DNA of 64,000 bases from assembly GCF_017168335.1 (NCBI RefSeq), contig NZ_JABFAU010000005.1:545781-609780 (forward strand). The letters run 5' to 3'. The position numbers and the translations under genes are program-made. Positions 1 through 8,555 of this stretch are shown piece after piece. Source of the DNA: Rhodococcus sp. KRD162. GTDB taxonomy: Bacteria > Actinomycetota > Actinomycetes > Mycobacteriales > Mycobacteriaceae. Within the stretch, counting starts at the first letter, position 1, and every line of letters starts with the position of its first letter. The notes under the pieces are model-generated. The model worked only from the letters and a program-made list of their open reading frames with translations, did no database searches and was not told the origin of the DNA.

Positions 1-1
1 C

Positions 2-211
2 TTTCGTCGCGATCTGCTGTTGCCGGTCTTTGCACCTGCCAACCCGGAGTCGCTCACTGCGCACGGTGCTGCCCTGATGGCCGTCGATGCGGTCGCTGCG
101 CGACAACATCACCCGCGGGGCGCAATGAGTCGGGCCGGTGGCCCGTCACAGCACGGCGCGATGGTGGGCATGGTGGGCTATCGTGACGCCCCGCGACACC
201 GTTCAGCCTGA
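2..211 (+). CDS. C-terminal end of an unidentified protein (5' end outside window)
   Basis: A reading frame is open from base 2 to a TGA at 209-211 and gives about 69 residues. The stretch LTAHGAALMAVDAV resembles the Ala/Gly-rich helix near the C-terminus of ROK or FGGY sugar kinases, but this is too short for a family call. The tail after it is Arg/His/Gly-rich and looks unstructured. It ends just before the stem-loop at 216-251, which fits the 3' end of a gene. It could also be chance open frame in high-GC DNA. Confidence 0.3.
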   Translation, partial: FRRDLLLPVFAPANPESLTAHGAALMAVDAVAARQHHPRGAMSRAGGPSQHGAMVGMVGYRDAPRHRSA

Positions 212-215
212 CACC

Positions 216-251
216 CAACCTACCCAACCAGCGCCGTTGTTGGGTAGGTTG
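216..251 (+). terminator. 13-bp perfect stem-loop upstream of hadAB
   Basis: Bases 216-228 pair perfectly with 239-251 around a 10-base loop (core CAACCTACCCA / TGGGTAGGTTG). It starts 4 bases after the stop of the upstream frame and ends 44 bases before the chosen hadAB start. No T-run follows, so it is not a textbook intrinsic terminator. It could end the upstream transcript, or serve as an operator or leader structure for hadAB. Confidence 0.55.
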
Positions 252-295
252 CTCGGGTAATGATCAACATCAGGGGACGAGATGGTGGGACGACA

Positions 296-1375
296 GTGGC
301 AGAGCAGGTAACGGAGTCCGGCGCGGCAGCAGCAGACGAAGAAGCATTCGACCCGGCAGAGCACGCGCGGAGCATGGTCGGTTATCACTACCGCACCGAG
401 GACTACTACGAGGTGGGACGCGAGAAAATTCGCGAGTACGCCCGTGCCGTCCAGGACTTCCACCCCGCCCATTGGGACGGCGACGCTGCGGCTGCGCTGG
501 GGCACAGCGCTCTCGTCGCACCTCTGACGTTCATGTCTCTGGTCGGCACCCTCGCGCAGAAGAAGCTGCTCGAGTCCATTGCCGAAGGTTACGACCTCAG
601 CCAGATTCTGCAGACCGATCAGGTGCTGGTGTTTCAGAAGCCGATCCTGGCCGGCGACCAGCTCACGTGTGACGTCTCGCTCGATTCGTTCAAGACCGTC
701 ATGGGTCGCGACATGATGGTGACCAAGAACGTCGTGTCGAATCAGAAGAACGAACTGGTGCAGACCACCTACACCACCCTGCTCGTCGGGCGATCCGGTG
801 AAGTCGATCCGGCCATCGCCGATGCAGCACGCAACCTGGTGATGTTCGGTGCGTCGATGGACGCCGCTGTCGCCAATGCCAGCGAGCACGACACACTCTC
901 CACTCCGCAGGAACACGAGCCGTTGATCGTGGAGGAATACCGTGGTCAGCCGACGCCCAAGTTCGACGAGGTGAATGTCGGGGACGAACTACCCACCCGT
1001 ACGGTACGTCTGACCCGTGGCGATCTCGTCAACTACGCGGGCGTCGCCGGTGACGCGAACCCGATTCACTGGAACGAAGGTTTCGCCAAGCTGATCGACC
1101 TCGAGGATGTGCTGGCCCACGGCATGCTCACGATGGGCGTAGGCGGCGGCTTCATCAGCGAGTGGCTCGGCGACCCAGGTGCAGTGAAGGACTACACGGT
1201 TCGCTTCACCACCCCCATTCCGGTCGGCACTCACAAGCCCGCCGAGATCGTCTTCAGCGGCAAGATCAAGTCGAAGGACGAGGAGTCCCGTACGGCCGTG
1301 GTCTCGATCGGCGCAACGTTCGAGGGCAAGCGAATCTTCGGTCACCGCGCAACGGCCACAGTTCAATTGGCCTGA
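296..1375 (+). CDS. Fused HadA/HadB-type (3R)-hydroxyacyl dehydratase (MaoC family)
   Basis: 359 residues with two hot-dog folds in tandem. The N-terminal half (about 25-170) is like MaoC_dehydrat_N/HadA. The C-terminal half (about 205-355) carries the hydratase-2 motif YAGVAGDANPIHW near 247-259, with the catalytic Asp and His. In this order the family dehydrates 3-hydroxyacyl thioesters; mycobacterial HadAB/HadBC do this as separate subunits in FAS-II. The N-terminal half lacks the D-x-N-x-x-H motif, as in HadA, so one active site per chain is expected. GTG 296 is preferred because the protein then begins VAEQVTES. An in-frame ATG at 260 would add 12 residues but lies beside the stem-loop. 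It could act in mycolate elongation or acyl-CoA metabolism; the sequence does not decide. Confidence 0.85.
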   Translation: MAEQVTESGAAAADEEAFDPAEHARSMVGYHYRTEDYYEVGREKIREYARAVQDFHPAHWDGDAAAALGHSALVAPLTFMSLVGTLAQKKLLESIAEGYDLSQILQTDQVLVFQKPILAGDQLTCDVSLDSFKTVMGRDMMVTKNVVSNQKNELVQTTYTTLLVGRSGEVDPAIADAARNLVMFGASMDAAVANASEHDTLSTPQEHEPLIVEEYRGQPTPKFDEVNVGDELPTRTVRLTRGDLVNYAGVAGDANPIHWNEGFAKLIDLEDVLAHGMLTMGVGGGFISEWLGDPGAVKDYTVRFTTPIPVGTHKPAEIVFSGKIKSKDEESRTAVVSIGATFEGKRIFGHRATATVQLA

Positions 1376-1467
1376 GTTCAACTCCTCGGCCGATGCGCAG
1401 GTGAGTCGGGATTTCACGCCCCGGTCGGTCGGTGCGGATTGCGACGAGGGGCGTGGATGTGGCGCGT

Positions 1468-1572
1468 TCACGCCCCCACGAAGATGCAGAACGGGTGGCC
1501 CGCAGGATCAGCGTAGATTCGGATCGGTTCTTCGGGGTCGTCGCACGTGCGATGGTCGAGTTGGAAAACTTC
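1468..1572 (-). pseudogene. C-terminal remnant of a VOC/glyoxalase-fold protein
   Basis: About 34 residues before the stop at 1468 read VFQLDHRTCDDPEEPIRIY then ADPAGHPFCIFV. The ADPAGHPFC element is the hallmark last strand of many actinobacterial VOC proteins. Upstream of about 1573 the frame loses resemblance and runs into the start of the kinase-like gene at 1598 on the other strand. No start codon or N-terminal half is visible, so this is the 3' end of a gene whose remainder has been lost. The normal family length is about 115-130 residues. Confidence 0.6.
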
Positions 1573-1597
1573 TCGACCGTCGAATCGGAGGTGTGGG

Positions 1598-2305
1598 GTG
1601 GACGTCGGCGAGCTCCATATGCACTGGCCTGGAATCAGTATCGGTGGACGTGAGACCAACGGTGCGCGGACCGAGGTATGGACGGGGCACCTCGAGGATG
1701 TCGGGAAGGTCATCGCACGACGCTCACGCAGATCTCAGCCATCGCGCGCGTGGGAGTGGGCACTGCTTCGACATCTGAGAGATATGGGCATCGAGGTACC
1801 GGACCTGATTCCATCGGCTGGTGGCGATGTCGACGTCGACGGTTGGCACGTCTATCACTACATCGACGGGCGCGAGCCGTCGGCGGAGGACCCTCGGCTC
1901 GTGCGCTCGATCGGTCGAGTCCACAGGGCCACTTCCGGCTGGCCGCAACGCCCGGGCTCTGCGAGCGCGCGGGACTTGCTCGTCGATTCGGCGGGCGGTG
2001 AGGTGAACCTGGACGGTATGCCAGATGTGCTCGTCGATGCAGTACGTGGGGCATGGACGTCGGTGCTACATCTGAGGGAGTCCACATCGGTGGTCCATGG
2101 AGATTTCGGTTCGAGAAACGCACTCATCGATACACGGGGCCGCTGCGTGCTGATCGACTGGGACGAAGCCCGAGTCGACGACCCGCTGTTCGACTTACCC
2201 GAATCCGATAGGCAGAAGCGGGCGGCGCTGGCCTGGGAGATCGCCACCTGCTGGTCGGTCGAGCCGACTTATGCACGGTCTCTCGTCGAAGGATTTATCC
2301 AATAG
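1598..2305 (+). CDS. Aminoglycoside-phosphotransferase-like kinase fold protein
   Basis: 235 residues from GTG 1598, chosen because GGAGG at 1587-1591 sits 6 bases upstream. The C-terminal lobe has HGDFGSRNAL (about 167-176), the catalytic loop of the APH/choline-kinase family, and VLIDWDEARVDD (about 183-194), the metal-binding Asp region. The protein is short for the family (usually 260-320), with a reduced N-terminal lobe, though a Lys sits in GKVIARR. The substrate cannot be predicted; such proteins phosphorylate small alcohols or amines, or are unassigned. The gene abuts a VOC remnant on the other strand, so its 5' region may be a recent junction. It converges on the TenA-like gene at 2418. 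Confidence 0.7.
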   Translation: MDVGELHMHWPGISIGGRETNGARTEVWTGHLEDVGKVIARRSRRSQPSRAWEWALLRHLRDMGIEVPDLIPSAGGDVDVDGWHVYHYIDGREPSAEDPRLVRSIGRVHRATSGWPQRPGSASARDLLVDSAGGEVNLDGMPDVLVDAVRGAWTSVLHLRESTSVVHGDFGSRNALIDTRGRCVLIDWDEARVDDPLFDLPESDRQKRAALAWEIATCWSVEPTYARSLVEGFIQ

Positions 2306-2417
2306 TCCCCCTCTGCAACACGTTACGACCTTTGCCGACGCTATCGTGGCGCACGGGAGACCTCCTAAGACAAGCGATTGCCCGTGAAACGACGCCGTAC
2401 TCCATCGAGTCAGCGCT

Positions 2418-3044
2418 TTATACACTCACAGTGTTGTGGAAGTCGTTCTCGGCGGCCAGCATCCCTGCGAACCACTCGTCCAGTGTTGCATCGTCCACAC
2501 CGTCCATGAGGTCGACCTCGCGGGCGAGGGCGTCGACCTGCGCCACGAAGGCGGGGCGGGTGTGCATTTCGATCCACTCCTGCAGTGCCGGTTCGCGATC
2601 GACCGAGTTGTCGAGTGCTGTGCGGCACCAGGAGAGGTACAGGGTCTCCGCGGCGAACATCGCCACCAGAGCGGCGGCTCTGCCTTCTCGCCGAGCGAGA
2701 CCCAGTGCGTAGTTCGACAGCACCGATGAGTTCTGGATCAACGTCTGCGCGTCACCGTCGTACGGAAACTGTGCACGCAACCCGGCGAAGTATGTGCGTT
2801 GTTCGCCGACGAGGTTCGACAGCGACATCACGTGATCGGTTGCCTCGTCGAGCGATTCCGATTCCGCAACCACGAGGCCGAGGATGCGCACCGCGGTGAG
2901 CACGAACGCTTCCTCGATCACCAGGTATCTCCGAAAGTGGTCCTCGCTCAACGTGCCGTCGATCGAGTCGGTGACGAAGCGGACCGATCGCGCGGCATCG
3001 AGGTTGTGCTGTTGCCGCGCAATCAGTTCGGTGGATCGACTCAC
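2418..3044 (-). CDS. TenA/THI-4 family protein (thiaminase-II-like)
   Basis: 208 residues, all-helical. The pattern YLSWCRTAL, W-I-E-M-H-T and a Glu near the C-terminus (AENDFHNTV) resembles the TENA/THI-4 fold, whose members hydrolyse aminopyrimidines in thiamine salvage or act on other amines. GTG 3044 is chosen because its GTGA overlaps the stop of the upstream gene, indicating translational coupling. It is the last gene of the eight-gene operon read from 9422. No thiamine gene is nearby, so a role in a specific catabolic pathway is as likely as vitamin salvage. The assignment rests on a few motifs. Confidence 0.65.
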   Translation of the reverse strand: MSRSTELIARQQHNLDAARSVRFVTDSIDGTLSEDHFRRYLVIEEAFVLTAVRILGLVVAESESLDEATDHVMSLSNLVGEQRTYFAGLRAQFPYDGDAQTLIQNSSVLSNYALGLARREGRAAALVAMFAAETLYLSWCRTALDNSVDREPALQEWIEMHTRPAFVAQVDALAREVDLMDGVDDATLDEWFAGMLAAENDFHNTVSV

Positions 3045-3793
3045 TTCTGGGACAACCACGAGATCAGGCCGTCGAACAGATCGGTGTATCCAGGCCACTG
3101 CTCGCAGAACTCCGGCGGTGCCCAGTGCGGCGAGCAGTCGGAGGTGAAGACGGCCGAGCGACCCTGGCCGTAGGAGGCCGCCGCGACGAGCGGATCACCG
3201 TTGATGGTGGCGGGTACGGCAACTCCCTCCTTGGCAATCACCCTGTTGTAGCCCAGCAGTGCGGGCCATTCGGTACCACTTGCGCTCACGATGGGGTGCG
3301 TGCCATCGACCACCACGGGCACCATGCCGCCGGGGGTCTCCACGCGATCGTCCTCGGCGAGCATCGTCACCGGCAGTACGTCTGCGAGTGCGGTCTGTCG
3401 AAACGCTGCTCGGGCCTGGAATCCCGAGAACGAGAGGTATCCGCCGATCATCATCAGCGCACCGCCGCCGTGCACCCAGTCTCGGAGCGCGACCAGTCGA
3501 TCGTCACCGGCCTGAAAGCGGTCGAAGACGCTGGGTGCGAGCTGAATCGAGTTGGCTCCGATGTCGGAGAGCACGATGACGTCGTAGGCGGCCAGGGCCT
3601 CTGCGCTGCCCGGGAACTGGGTCGGTACCAGGTGCGCAGGCATGTGCACAACCTCGTGGCCGCGGGAGATCAGAGCATCTTTGAGCGGCCCGACGCCCTC
3701 GACGTAGGAATGCACGGTGAATTCGTCGACGCCTTTGACGTGGGTCGAGGTGGTCATCCAGCTTTCACCGGCGATCAGAACTTTCTTGCCCAT
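3041..3793 (-). CDS. GATase1-like (DUF1355-type) protein
   Basis: 250 residues. It begins KKVLIAGESWMTTSTHVKG, then has alternating strands and glycines (IVLSDIGANS, GGALMMIGGYLSFSG) typical of the class-I glutamine-amidotransferase-like Rossmann fold. Members annotated as putative glutamine amidotransferase share the N-terminal GESW and a C-terminal SDCSPHWAP stretch. No nucleophile-elbow Cys is evident where a true amidotransferase would have it, so glutaminase activity is doubtful. It starts 9 bases after the phosphotriesterase-like gene ends and overlaps the TenA-like gene by 4 bases. The substrate is unknown; the operon points to catabolism of an imported sugar-like compound. Confidence 0.7.
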   Translation of the reverse strand: MGKKVLIAGESWMTTSTHVKGVDEFTVHSYVEGVGPLKDALISRGHEVVHMPAHLVPTQFPGSAEALAAYDVIVLSDIGANSIQLAPSVFDRFQAGDDRLVALRDWVHGGGALMMIGGYLSFSGFQARAAFRQTALADVLPVTMLAEDDRVETPGGMVPVVVDGTHPIVSASGTEWPALLGYNRVIAKEGVAVPATINGDPLVAAASYGQGRSAVFTSDCSPHWAPPEFCEQWPGYTDLFDGLISWLSQK

Positions 3794-3802
3794 GGTGGTT
3801 CT

Positions 3803-4831
3803 CTATCCTTTTCCGGCGCTCTCGAAGAGCGACCTGGGGTTGTCTCGCATGAGCGAGGAGACGTGCTGTGGATCAATTCCGCTGCGCACCAGTCGTGCCG
3901 CGAACGAGACCGGTACGTAGGCCAAACCGTTGCCGCCGAAAGCGCGGAGCATCGATTTGAGGAACAGGTCGTGACTGAGGAGTAGTTGCCGCCGGTACCC
4001 TCCGCCGATGAGACCGGCGACCGCAAGAGCGGTGTCGGCGGGCGAGGGAGACTGCCCCTCGCCGGGGAACTCGAAGGGCATGCCGATCATGTCGAATTCC
4101 AGGTACACCCCGCGATCACCCAGTGCGCATTGGTAATCGGGATCATTGCCCGACGGGTCCATGTGGCAGAGCACCACGGCACTCGGCTCGACACCCATCT
4201 CGTCTATGACGATGTCGAGCACCTCGTGCCCACGCCGTTGCCAGCCGGGAAGGTGAACGAACAGGGGTACATCGACCTCTCGTTGGGCGACGCATGCGGC
4301 GCGCAGCGCCTTCGCCTCGGCGGTGGTGAACGAGGGCGAGACCCCGATCTCTCCGATCACGCCGGGTCTCGGTCCGTCATTGCAGGTGAACTCGGCGATC
4401 AGCCCCGACGCGAGATCGTCGACGCCGAGAGATGCGACCTCGGCGGGGTGTGTGGGCTCGAGATACCACCCCGAGCCCATGACGACTCGGACGCCCGATT
4501 CGCGGGAGTACCGTTCCAAGATCTCGGGTCGACGCCCGATCCCCGGCGGTGTCAGATCGACGATCGTCGAGCCACCGTTGTCGGCGAACGCTTTCAGGTC
4601 GGACAGCACGGCCACCGCGTCGTCCACTCGGCAATTGTCTGCGCTGTGATACGGGTTGTCGTGCAGAAGCCAGGCGTGCTGGGCCGAGATCGGTCCGGAG
4701 AGTAGCTGCGCCACCGTAGGATCGGGTGATTCGGAGTAGGCCACCGAGGCATCGTTGTGCAGATGCTCGTGCGGCAGAACCAGCCCCAGTTCGCTGGAAT
4801 CGACCGATCCGGTGACCGTCTGGACTATCAC
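3803..4831 (-). CDS. Phosphotriesterase-family metal-dependent hydrolase (lactonase-like)
   Basis: 342 residues forming an amidohydrolase TIM barrel. Expected metal ligands are visible: HEHLH (His21, His23), GEIG (Glu161), VHLPG (His193), CHMDPSGND (His223) and LSHD (Asp288). A Glu replaces the carboxylated bridging Lys of true phosphotriesterases, as in the phosphotriesterase-homology proteins. Several characterised relatives of that type hydrolyse lactones or phosphorylated sugar lactones. It overlaps the permease gene by 4 bases (ATGA) and is followed by the GATase1-like gene. A ring-opening or ester-hydrolysing step on the imported substrate is a reasonable inference. Confidence 0.85.
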   Translation of the reverse strand: MIVQTVTGSVDSSELGLVLPHEHLHNDASVAYSESPDPTVAQLLSGPISAQHAWLLHDNPYHSADNCRVDDAVAVLSDLKAFADNGGSTIVDLTPPGIGRRPEILERYSRESGVRVVMGSGWYLEPTHPAEVASLGVDDLASGLIAEFTCNDGPRPGVIGEIGVSPSFTTAEAKALRAACVAQREVDVPLFVHLPGWQRRGHEVLDIVIDEMGVEPSAVVLCHMDPSGNDPDYQCALGDRGVYLEFDMIGMPFEFPGEGQSPSPADTALAVAGLIGGGYRRQLLLSHDLFLKSMLRAFGGNGLAYVPVSFAARLVRSGIDPQHVSSLMRDNPRSLFESAGKG

Positions 4832-5862
4832 TGTCTACCCGGTGCGTTCTGTAGGTGCTTGAACAGCGACGCCAGCGACTGCCCACGCATGTTGATCCAG
4901 ATGGCCACGAGCAGAACGATTCCGGTGATGATGGGGGTCAGGAAGGGGCTGACACCCAGCAGGGTCAGTCCGTTGGCGATGATGCCGGTGAGAACGGCAC
5001 CGATCACAGTACCGATCACAGTGCCCCGCCCGCCGAACAGGTTGGTGCCGCCGAGTACAACCGCTGTGATGACGGTGAGTTCGAAACCGTTGGCGGAGTT
5101 GGCGGAGCCGGATCCGAGCCGTGCGGCGATGAGCAGGCCGGCGATACCGGCAGCCAGACCGGTGAACACCAGCGTCATCATCAGCACTCGGCGGGTGTTG
5201 ACACCGGAGCGTCGAACGGACTCGACGTTGGAGCCGATGCCAGTGACGTAGCGGCCGAAACGGGTGCGGCCCAGAGTGACTGCGCCGATGATCACCACGG
5301 CCAGCGCAACCCAAGCACTCGCCGAGAATCCCAGCCAGGATGCGGTCCCGAGTTTCGCGAAGGCAGTGCTCGGGGGAATGGGAACAGAGAAGCCTTCGGT
5401 TCGATACAGCGCGATGCCGCGGATGATGGACAGCGTGGCGAGGGTGACGATGAACGGCGGAATACCTTGATACGCCGCGAGCCAACCGTTGACCAGTCCC
5501 CATGCCGCGCCCATCAGCGGTGCTGCGACGAAAACGACCGAGGAGTCGACGCCGGCAGAGATGAGTTCGGCGCTCATTGCGGCGACGAAGGCGACTGTTG
5601 CACCGACGGAGAGGTCGATCTGGCCGGTGGTGATCACGAACGTCATCGCGACGGCGATGATCAGGACCGGTGCGATCTGCGTCGCGAGGTTGGAAATGTT
5701 GGTGAACGTCAGGAACGACGACGTCGTGACCGAGAAGACGATGGCGACCGCCACCGTGACCGCCAGCATGGCCAGCGTCGGCTTGTTGGTTTGCTGCCAC
5801 AGTGAGGGCCGCGCAGCGAGTTTCGTGACGCTCGGCTGGGCGGTCTTGTCGACAGTGATCAT
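4828..5862 (-). CDS. Sugar-type ABC transporter permease (RbsC/BPD_transp_2 family)
   Basis: 344 residues with eight to ten hydrophobic segments. The family signature region (NISNLATQIAPVLIIA, TTGQIDLSVG, LGGTNLFGGRGTVIGTVIGA) matches permeases for ribose, fructose, autoinducer-2 and related sugars. ATG 5862 overlaps the ATPase stop (ATGA). The frame stays open upstream for another 160 codons, but that part is an antisense-like shadow of the ATPase gene. It probably forms the membrane channel as a homodimer with the ATPase at 5859-6641 and the lipoprotein at 6646-7659. Confidence 0.9.
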   Translation of the reverse strand: MITVDKTAQPSVTKLAARPSLWQQTNKPTLAMLAVTVAVAIVFSVTTSSFLTFTNISNLATQIAPVLIIAVAMTFVITTGQIDLSVGATVAFVAAMSAELISAGVDSSVVFVAAPLMGAAWGLVNGWLAAYQGIPPFIVTLATLSIIRGIALYRTEGFSVPIPPSTAFAKLGTASWLGFSASAWVALAVVIIGAVTLGRTRFGRYVTGIGSNVESVRRSGVNTRRVLMMTLVFTGLAAGIAGLLIAARLGSGSANSANGFELTVITAVVLGGTNLFGGRGTVIGTVIGAVLTGIIANGLTLLGVSPFLTPIITGIVLLVAIWINMRGQSLASLFKHLQNAPGRQ

Positions 5863-6641
5863 GGTCGGCCTTCCGTCGTGGACGGTGAACGCTGGGGAAC
5901 CGGAGTGCGAGTGATCAAGCCGACGAGCGACTCGATGTTCAGATCCCCGATCGGTTCGTCGTCCACGCTCTGCCCCTCGTACATGACGGTGATGCGGTCG
6001 CAGACTCGGAACAGATCCTGCAGGCGGTGCGTCACCAGAATGACGCCGACGCCTTGGGCGGCAACGTCCGTGATCAGTTTGAGCACTGATTCCACTTCGG
6101 CGACAGCCAGTGCGGCGGTCGGTTCGTCGAGGATCAACACGTCGGGTCGGAACGACACGGCGCGGGCGATGGCGACCGTCTGCCGCTGTCCGCCCGAGAG
6201 TTGTCCGATCTCCTGGTACGTGGACTTCACCTTCACGTGCAGGTCCGCGAGGATCTTCGCGGCGCGTTCGTGCATGCCGTGACGGTCCAGGAACGGTCCT
6301 TTGCGAGGTTCCCGTCCGAGAAACAGGTTGCTCGCGACGTCGAGGGTGTCGCACAACGCCAGGTCCTGATAGACGATCCCGATCTTCTGCTGTTGTGCAT
6401 CCAGTGGCGTCGAGAAACGAACCGGTTGTCCGTTGACTCGCATCTCACCACCGTCGTGTTGAACGGCGCCGGCAAGGATTTTCATGAGCGTCGACTTGCC
6501 GGCGCCGTTGTCTCCGACGACTCCGAGTACTTCGCCGCGGGAGAGCCGAAGATCGACTCCCTGCAACGATTTCACCGGGCCGTACGATTTGGTGATTCCC
6601 GATAGTTCGATCAGTGGTGTGGTCGGATCATGTTGTGCCAT
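5859..6641 (-). CDS. Sugar-type ABC transporter ATP-binding protein, single domain
   Basis: 260 residues with one nucleotide-binding domain: Walker A GDNGAGKST (about 43-51), signature LSGGQRQTVAIARA, Walker B VLILDEPTAAL and H-loop VTHRL. RbsA-type partners of this permease family are usually duplicated (about 500 residues), whereas this is the single-domain form also seen in the FrcA group, so two copies must pair. ATG 6641 gives MAQHDPTT; a longer start in the same frame overlaps the upstream gene and lacks a ribosome site. It starts 4 bases after the binding-protein gene stops. Confidence 0.9.
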   Translation of the reverse strand: MAQHDPTTPLIELSGITKSYGPVKSLQGVDLRLSRGEVLGVVGDNGAGKSTLMKILAGAVQHDGGEMRVNGQPVRFSTPLDAQQQKIGIVYQDLALCDTLDVASNLFLGREPRKGPFLDRHGMHERAAKILADLHVKVKSTYQEIGQLSGGQRQTVAIARAVSFRPDVLILDEPTAALAVAEVESVLKLITDVAAQGVGVILVTHRLQDLFRVCDRITVMYEGQSVDDEPIGDLNIESLVGLITRTPVPQRSPSTTEGRP

Positions 6642-6645
6642 AGAG

Positions 6646-7659
6646 CTACTTCTCCAGGTAGTACATGTAGTCGCCAACGTTGGCTGGGGTGACTATCTGC
6701 GTCGGGACCGGAATGTCTGCGGGCACGGTGCCTCCGCAGCTCAGGTCGATGGCGGAGTTCATTGCTTCGTATCCGAACTCGAAGGTGTTCTGCTGTACGA
6801 CGCCTTCGAGCCAACCCGCCTGCAGTGCAGCGACGGCTTGATCCGACAGGTCCCAGCCGACGGCCTTGATTCGGTCCTGTGCGTTTTGGCTGTTCACTGC
6901 GGCGACCAGGCCGATCAGCGCGGGTTCGCCGGTGGCATAGACGTACTCCATGTCCGGGTTGCCGGTGAGTAGGTTCTCCGCTGCGGTCTGCGCGTTTTCC
7001 TGAATGTTGCGGCCGTCGACCACGGTTCCCACGGTCATGCCGGCGGCGGTGACGGTGTCGGTGAAGCCCTTCTGGCGTTCGAGCTGGATGGTGCTGTTGA
7101 GCGCACTGACGATGCCGACGGTCCCGGTGTCGTTCGCGAGCTCGGCCAGCTTGTCGCCGATCTGAGCACCTCCCTCGGCGTTCGCAGTGCCCACCTGGGT
7201 CGAGATACCAGGTGCATCGACGATGGCATCGACGGCCACCACCGGGATTCCGGCCGCGGCGGCCTTGGCGACGGAGGGCTTGATGCCGTCGGTGTCGATC
7301 GCGGCGACGATGATGGCGTCGACATCGGAGGCGATGAGGTTGTCGAAGGCATTGGCCTGCGTGACGGAATCGTCGTTGCCGCTGATGATCTGGAGGTCGA
7401 CGCCGGCTTCGTCGGCCACCCTCTGTGCAGCGCTGTTGATCTGGTTGAAGAACAGTGCCTGCAGATTGATCGTCACCAGGCCGACCTTGAGGCTGCCGGT
7501 CTTGCCCTCGCACGTGTCAGCGACCCGAGAAGGCCCAGGAATGGAGGACGCGGCCGAGTCAGTGCCGCCCGTGGTGTCGCTGGTGGAGGCGGAGTCGCAG
7601 GACGTGAGGGTGAGGGCGAGTGCTGCACCGAGAACGAGGGGGAGTGCGCGTTTGATCAT
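6646..7659 (-). CDS. Periplasmic-binding-protein-like sugar ABC lipoprotein
   Basis: 337 residues. A lipoprotein signal (MIKRALPLVLGAALALTLTS followed by Cys) is followed by a Ser/Thr/Gly linker and a type-I binding-protein fold of the RbsB kind. Recognisable elements are LKVGLVTINLQALFFNQI, AIIVAAIDTDGI, AAAGIPVVAVDAI, and a second lobe with TGNPDMEYVYATGEPALIG. ATG 7659 lies behind an AGGAG site and overlaps the kinase stop by 4 bases. It should capture the operon's substrate at the outer face of the membrane. The ligand, probably a pentose, polyol or nucleoside-like molecule, is not readable from sequence. Confidence 0.9.
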   Translation of the reverse strand: MIKRALPLVLGAALALTLTSCDSASTSDTTGGTDSAASSIPGPSRVADTCEGKTGSLKVGLVTINLQALFFNQINSAAQRVADEAGVDLQIISGNDDSVTQANAFDNLIASDVDAIIVAAIDTDGIKPSVAKAAAAGIPVVAVDAIVDAPGISTQVGTANAEGGAQIGDKLAELANDTGTVGIVSALNSTIQLERQKGFTDTVTAAGMTVGTVVDGRNIQENAQTAAENLLTGNPDMEYVYATGEPALIGLVAAVNSQNAQDRIKAVGWDLSDQAVAALQAGWLEGVVQQNTFEFGYEAMNSAIDLSCGGTVPADIPVPTQIVTPANVGDYMYYLEK

Positions 7660-8552
7660 CGGATCTCCTGAAGGTCGACAGTGGCGGGGGTGGCGGTGAA
7701 ATTGTTCAGTTCGGTGATGCTGGGGCATCCGCGTGGTCCGGCGGTCGCGCAGGCCAGAGCTGCCGAGACTCCGGCGAGTCGGGCTGCCCGAGCCGGGGGT
7801 TCGCCTGCGTCGATGAAGGCGATGTAGGTGCCGCAGAAGCAGTCTCCGGCACCGACGGCGTCGACGACGTCGACCGGTACAGCGGGTTCGGTGATCGTCT
7901 CACCCGAGGGTGTCACCAGCGTCCACCCGTGTTCGCCGTCGGTGACGACGAGGTGGGTGTCGTACTGGGCGGTCAGCGTCGACCACCGTTCGGCGTCTAT
8001 GCCGAAGCTGTTCTGCCACAGGCTGCGTCCGACGATGACGTGATCGGCGAGGGCGAAGGCATGCAATGCGGCATCGCGATCGTCGCATCCGTCGAGGTCG
8101 ATGGCCAGGCTGACATTGTCGGGTAGCTCGGGTGGGAGCATCGCCGCTCGGTAGCCGTCGACGAACAGCCGTCCGCCGTCGGCGGAGAGCGTGGTCAGGA
8201 CGGAGGCCAGGCGTCGAGTGTCGTTGGGATCGTCCTGGCTGATGATCGAACGGTCGCCACCGTCGGCGATGAGAACGACTGCGGTGGAGAGAAATGCATC
8301 GCGCGGTGACCAGCTGGTATCGACTCCGTCGCGTTCGAGGCCGGCGAGGAATTCGCTGGACCTGGCATCGGGGCCGACTGCGCCGGCGAAGGCGACGCGG
8401 GCACCCATGCGGGCTGCAGCGACCGCGGCGTTTGCGGTCATGCCGCCGTCGATGGCGTCGATGGCGGTTGCCTGCACCCGCTCTCCGAGTACCGGTACAT
8501 GGGGAACGTGAACCGTCACATCGTTGTTGGCGTAGCCGAAGAAGACGATCAT
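7656..8552 (-). CDS. PfkB/ribokinase-family carbohydrate kinase
   Basis: 298 residues. The N-terminal Gly-Gly region (DAIDGGMTANAAVAAARMG) binds substrate, and the C-terminal signature DVVDAVGAGDCF (about 240-251) supplies the catalytic Asp and anion hole. It matches PfkB-family length. It starts 3 bases after the SgcQ/BtpA-like gene ends and overlaps the binding-protein gene by 4 bases. It most likely phosphorylates the sugar or nucleoside brought in by the ABC importer, or an intermediate made from it. TenA-like and PfkB proteins also occur in pyrimidine or thiamine salvage, so a hydroxymethyl-pyrimidine-type substrate is not excluded. Confidence 0.85.
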   Translation of the reverse strand: MIVFFGYANNDVTVHVPHVPVLGERVQATAIDAIDGGMTANAAVAAARMGARVAFAGAVGPDARSSEFLAGLERDGVDTSWSPRDAFLSTAVVLIADGGDRSIISQDDPNDTRRLASVLTTLSADGGRLFVDGYRAAMLPPELPDNVSLAIDLDGCDDRDAALHAFALADHVIVGRSLWQNSFGIDAERWSTLTAQYDTHLVVTDGEHGWTLVTPSGETITEPAVPVDVVDAVGAGDCFCGTYIAFIDAGEPPARAARLAGVSAALACATAGPRGCPSITELNNFTATPATVDLQEIR

Positions 8553-8555
8553 CTG

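Noticed and set aside
203..916. 237-codon minus-strand open frame opposite hadAB
   Set aside because: It mirrors hadAB codons (third-position GC of the real gene), has no recognisable motif and overlaps a convincing two-domain enzyme completely.
5863..6354. N-terminal extension of the ABC permease by about 160 residues
   Set aside because: The extension lies wholly within the ATPase gene, reads as Arg/Gly-rich junk, and ATG 5862 forms the ATGA overlap seen at the other operon junctions.
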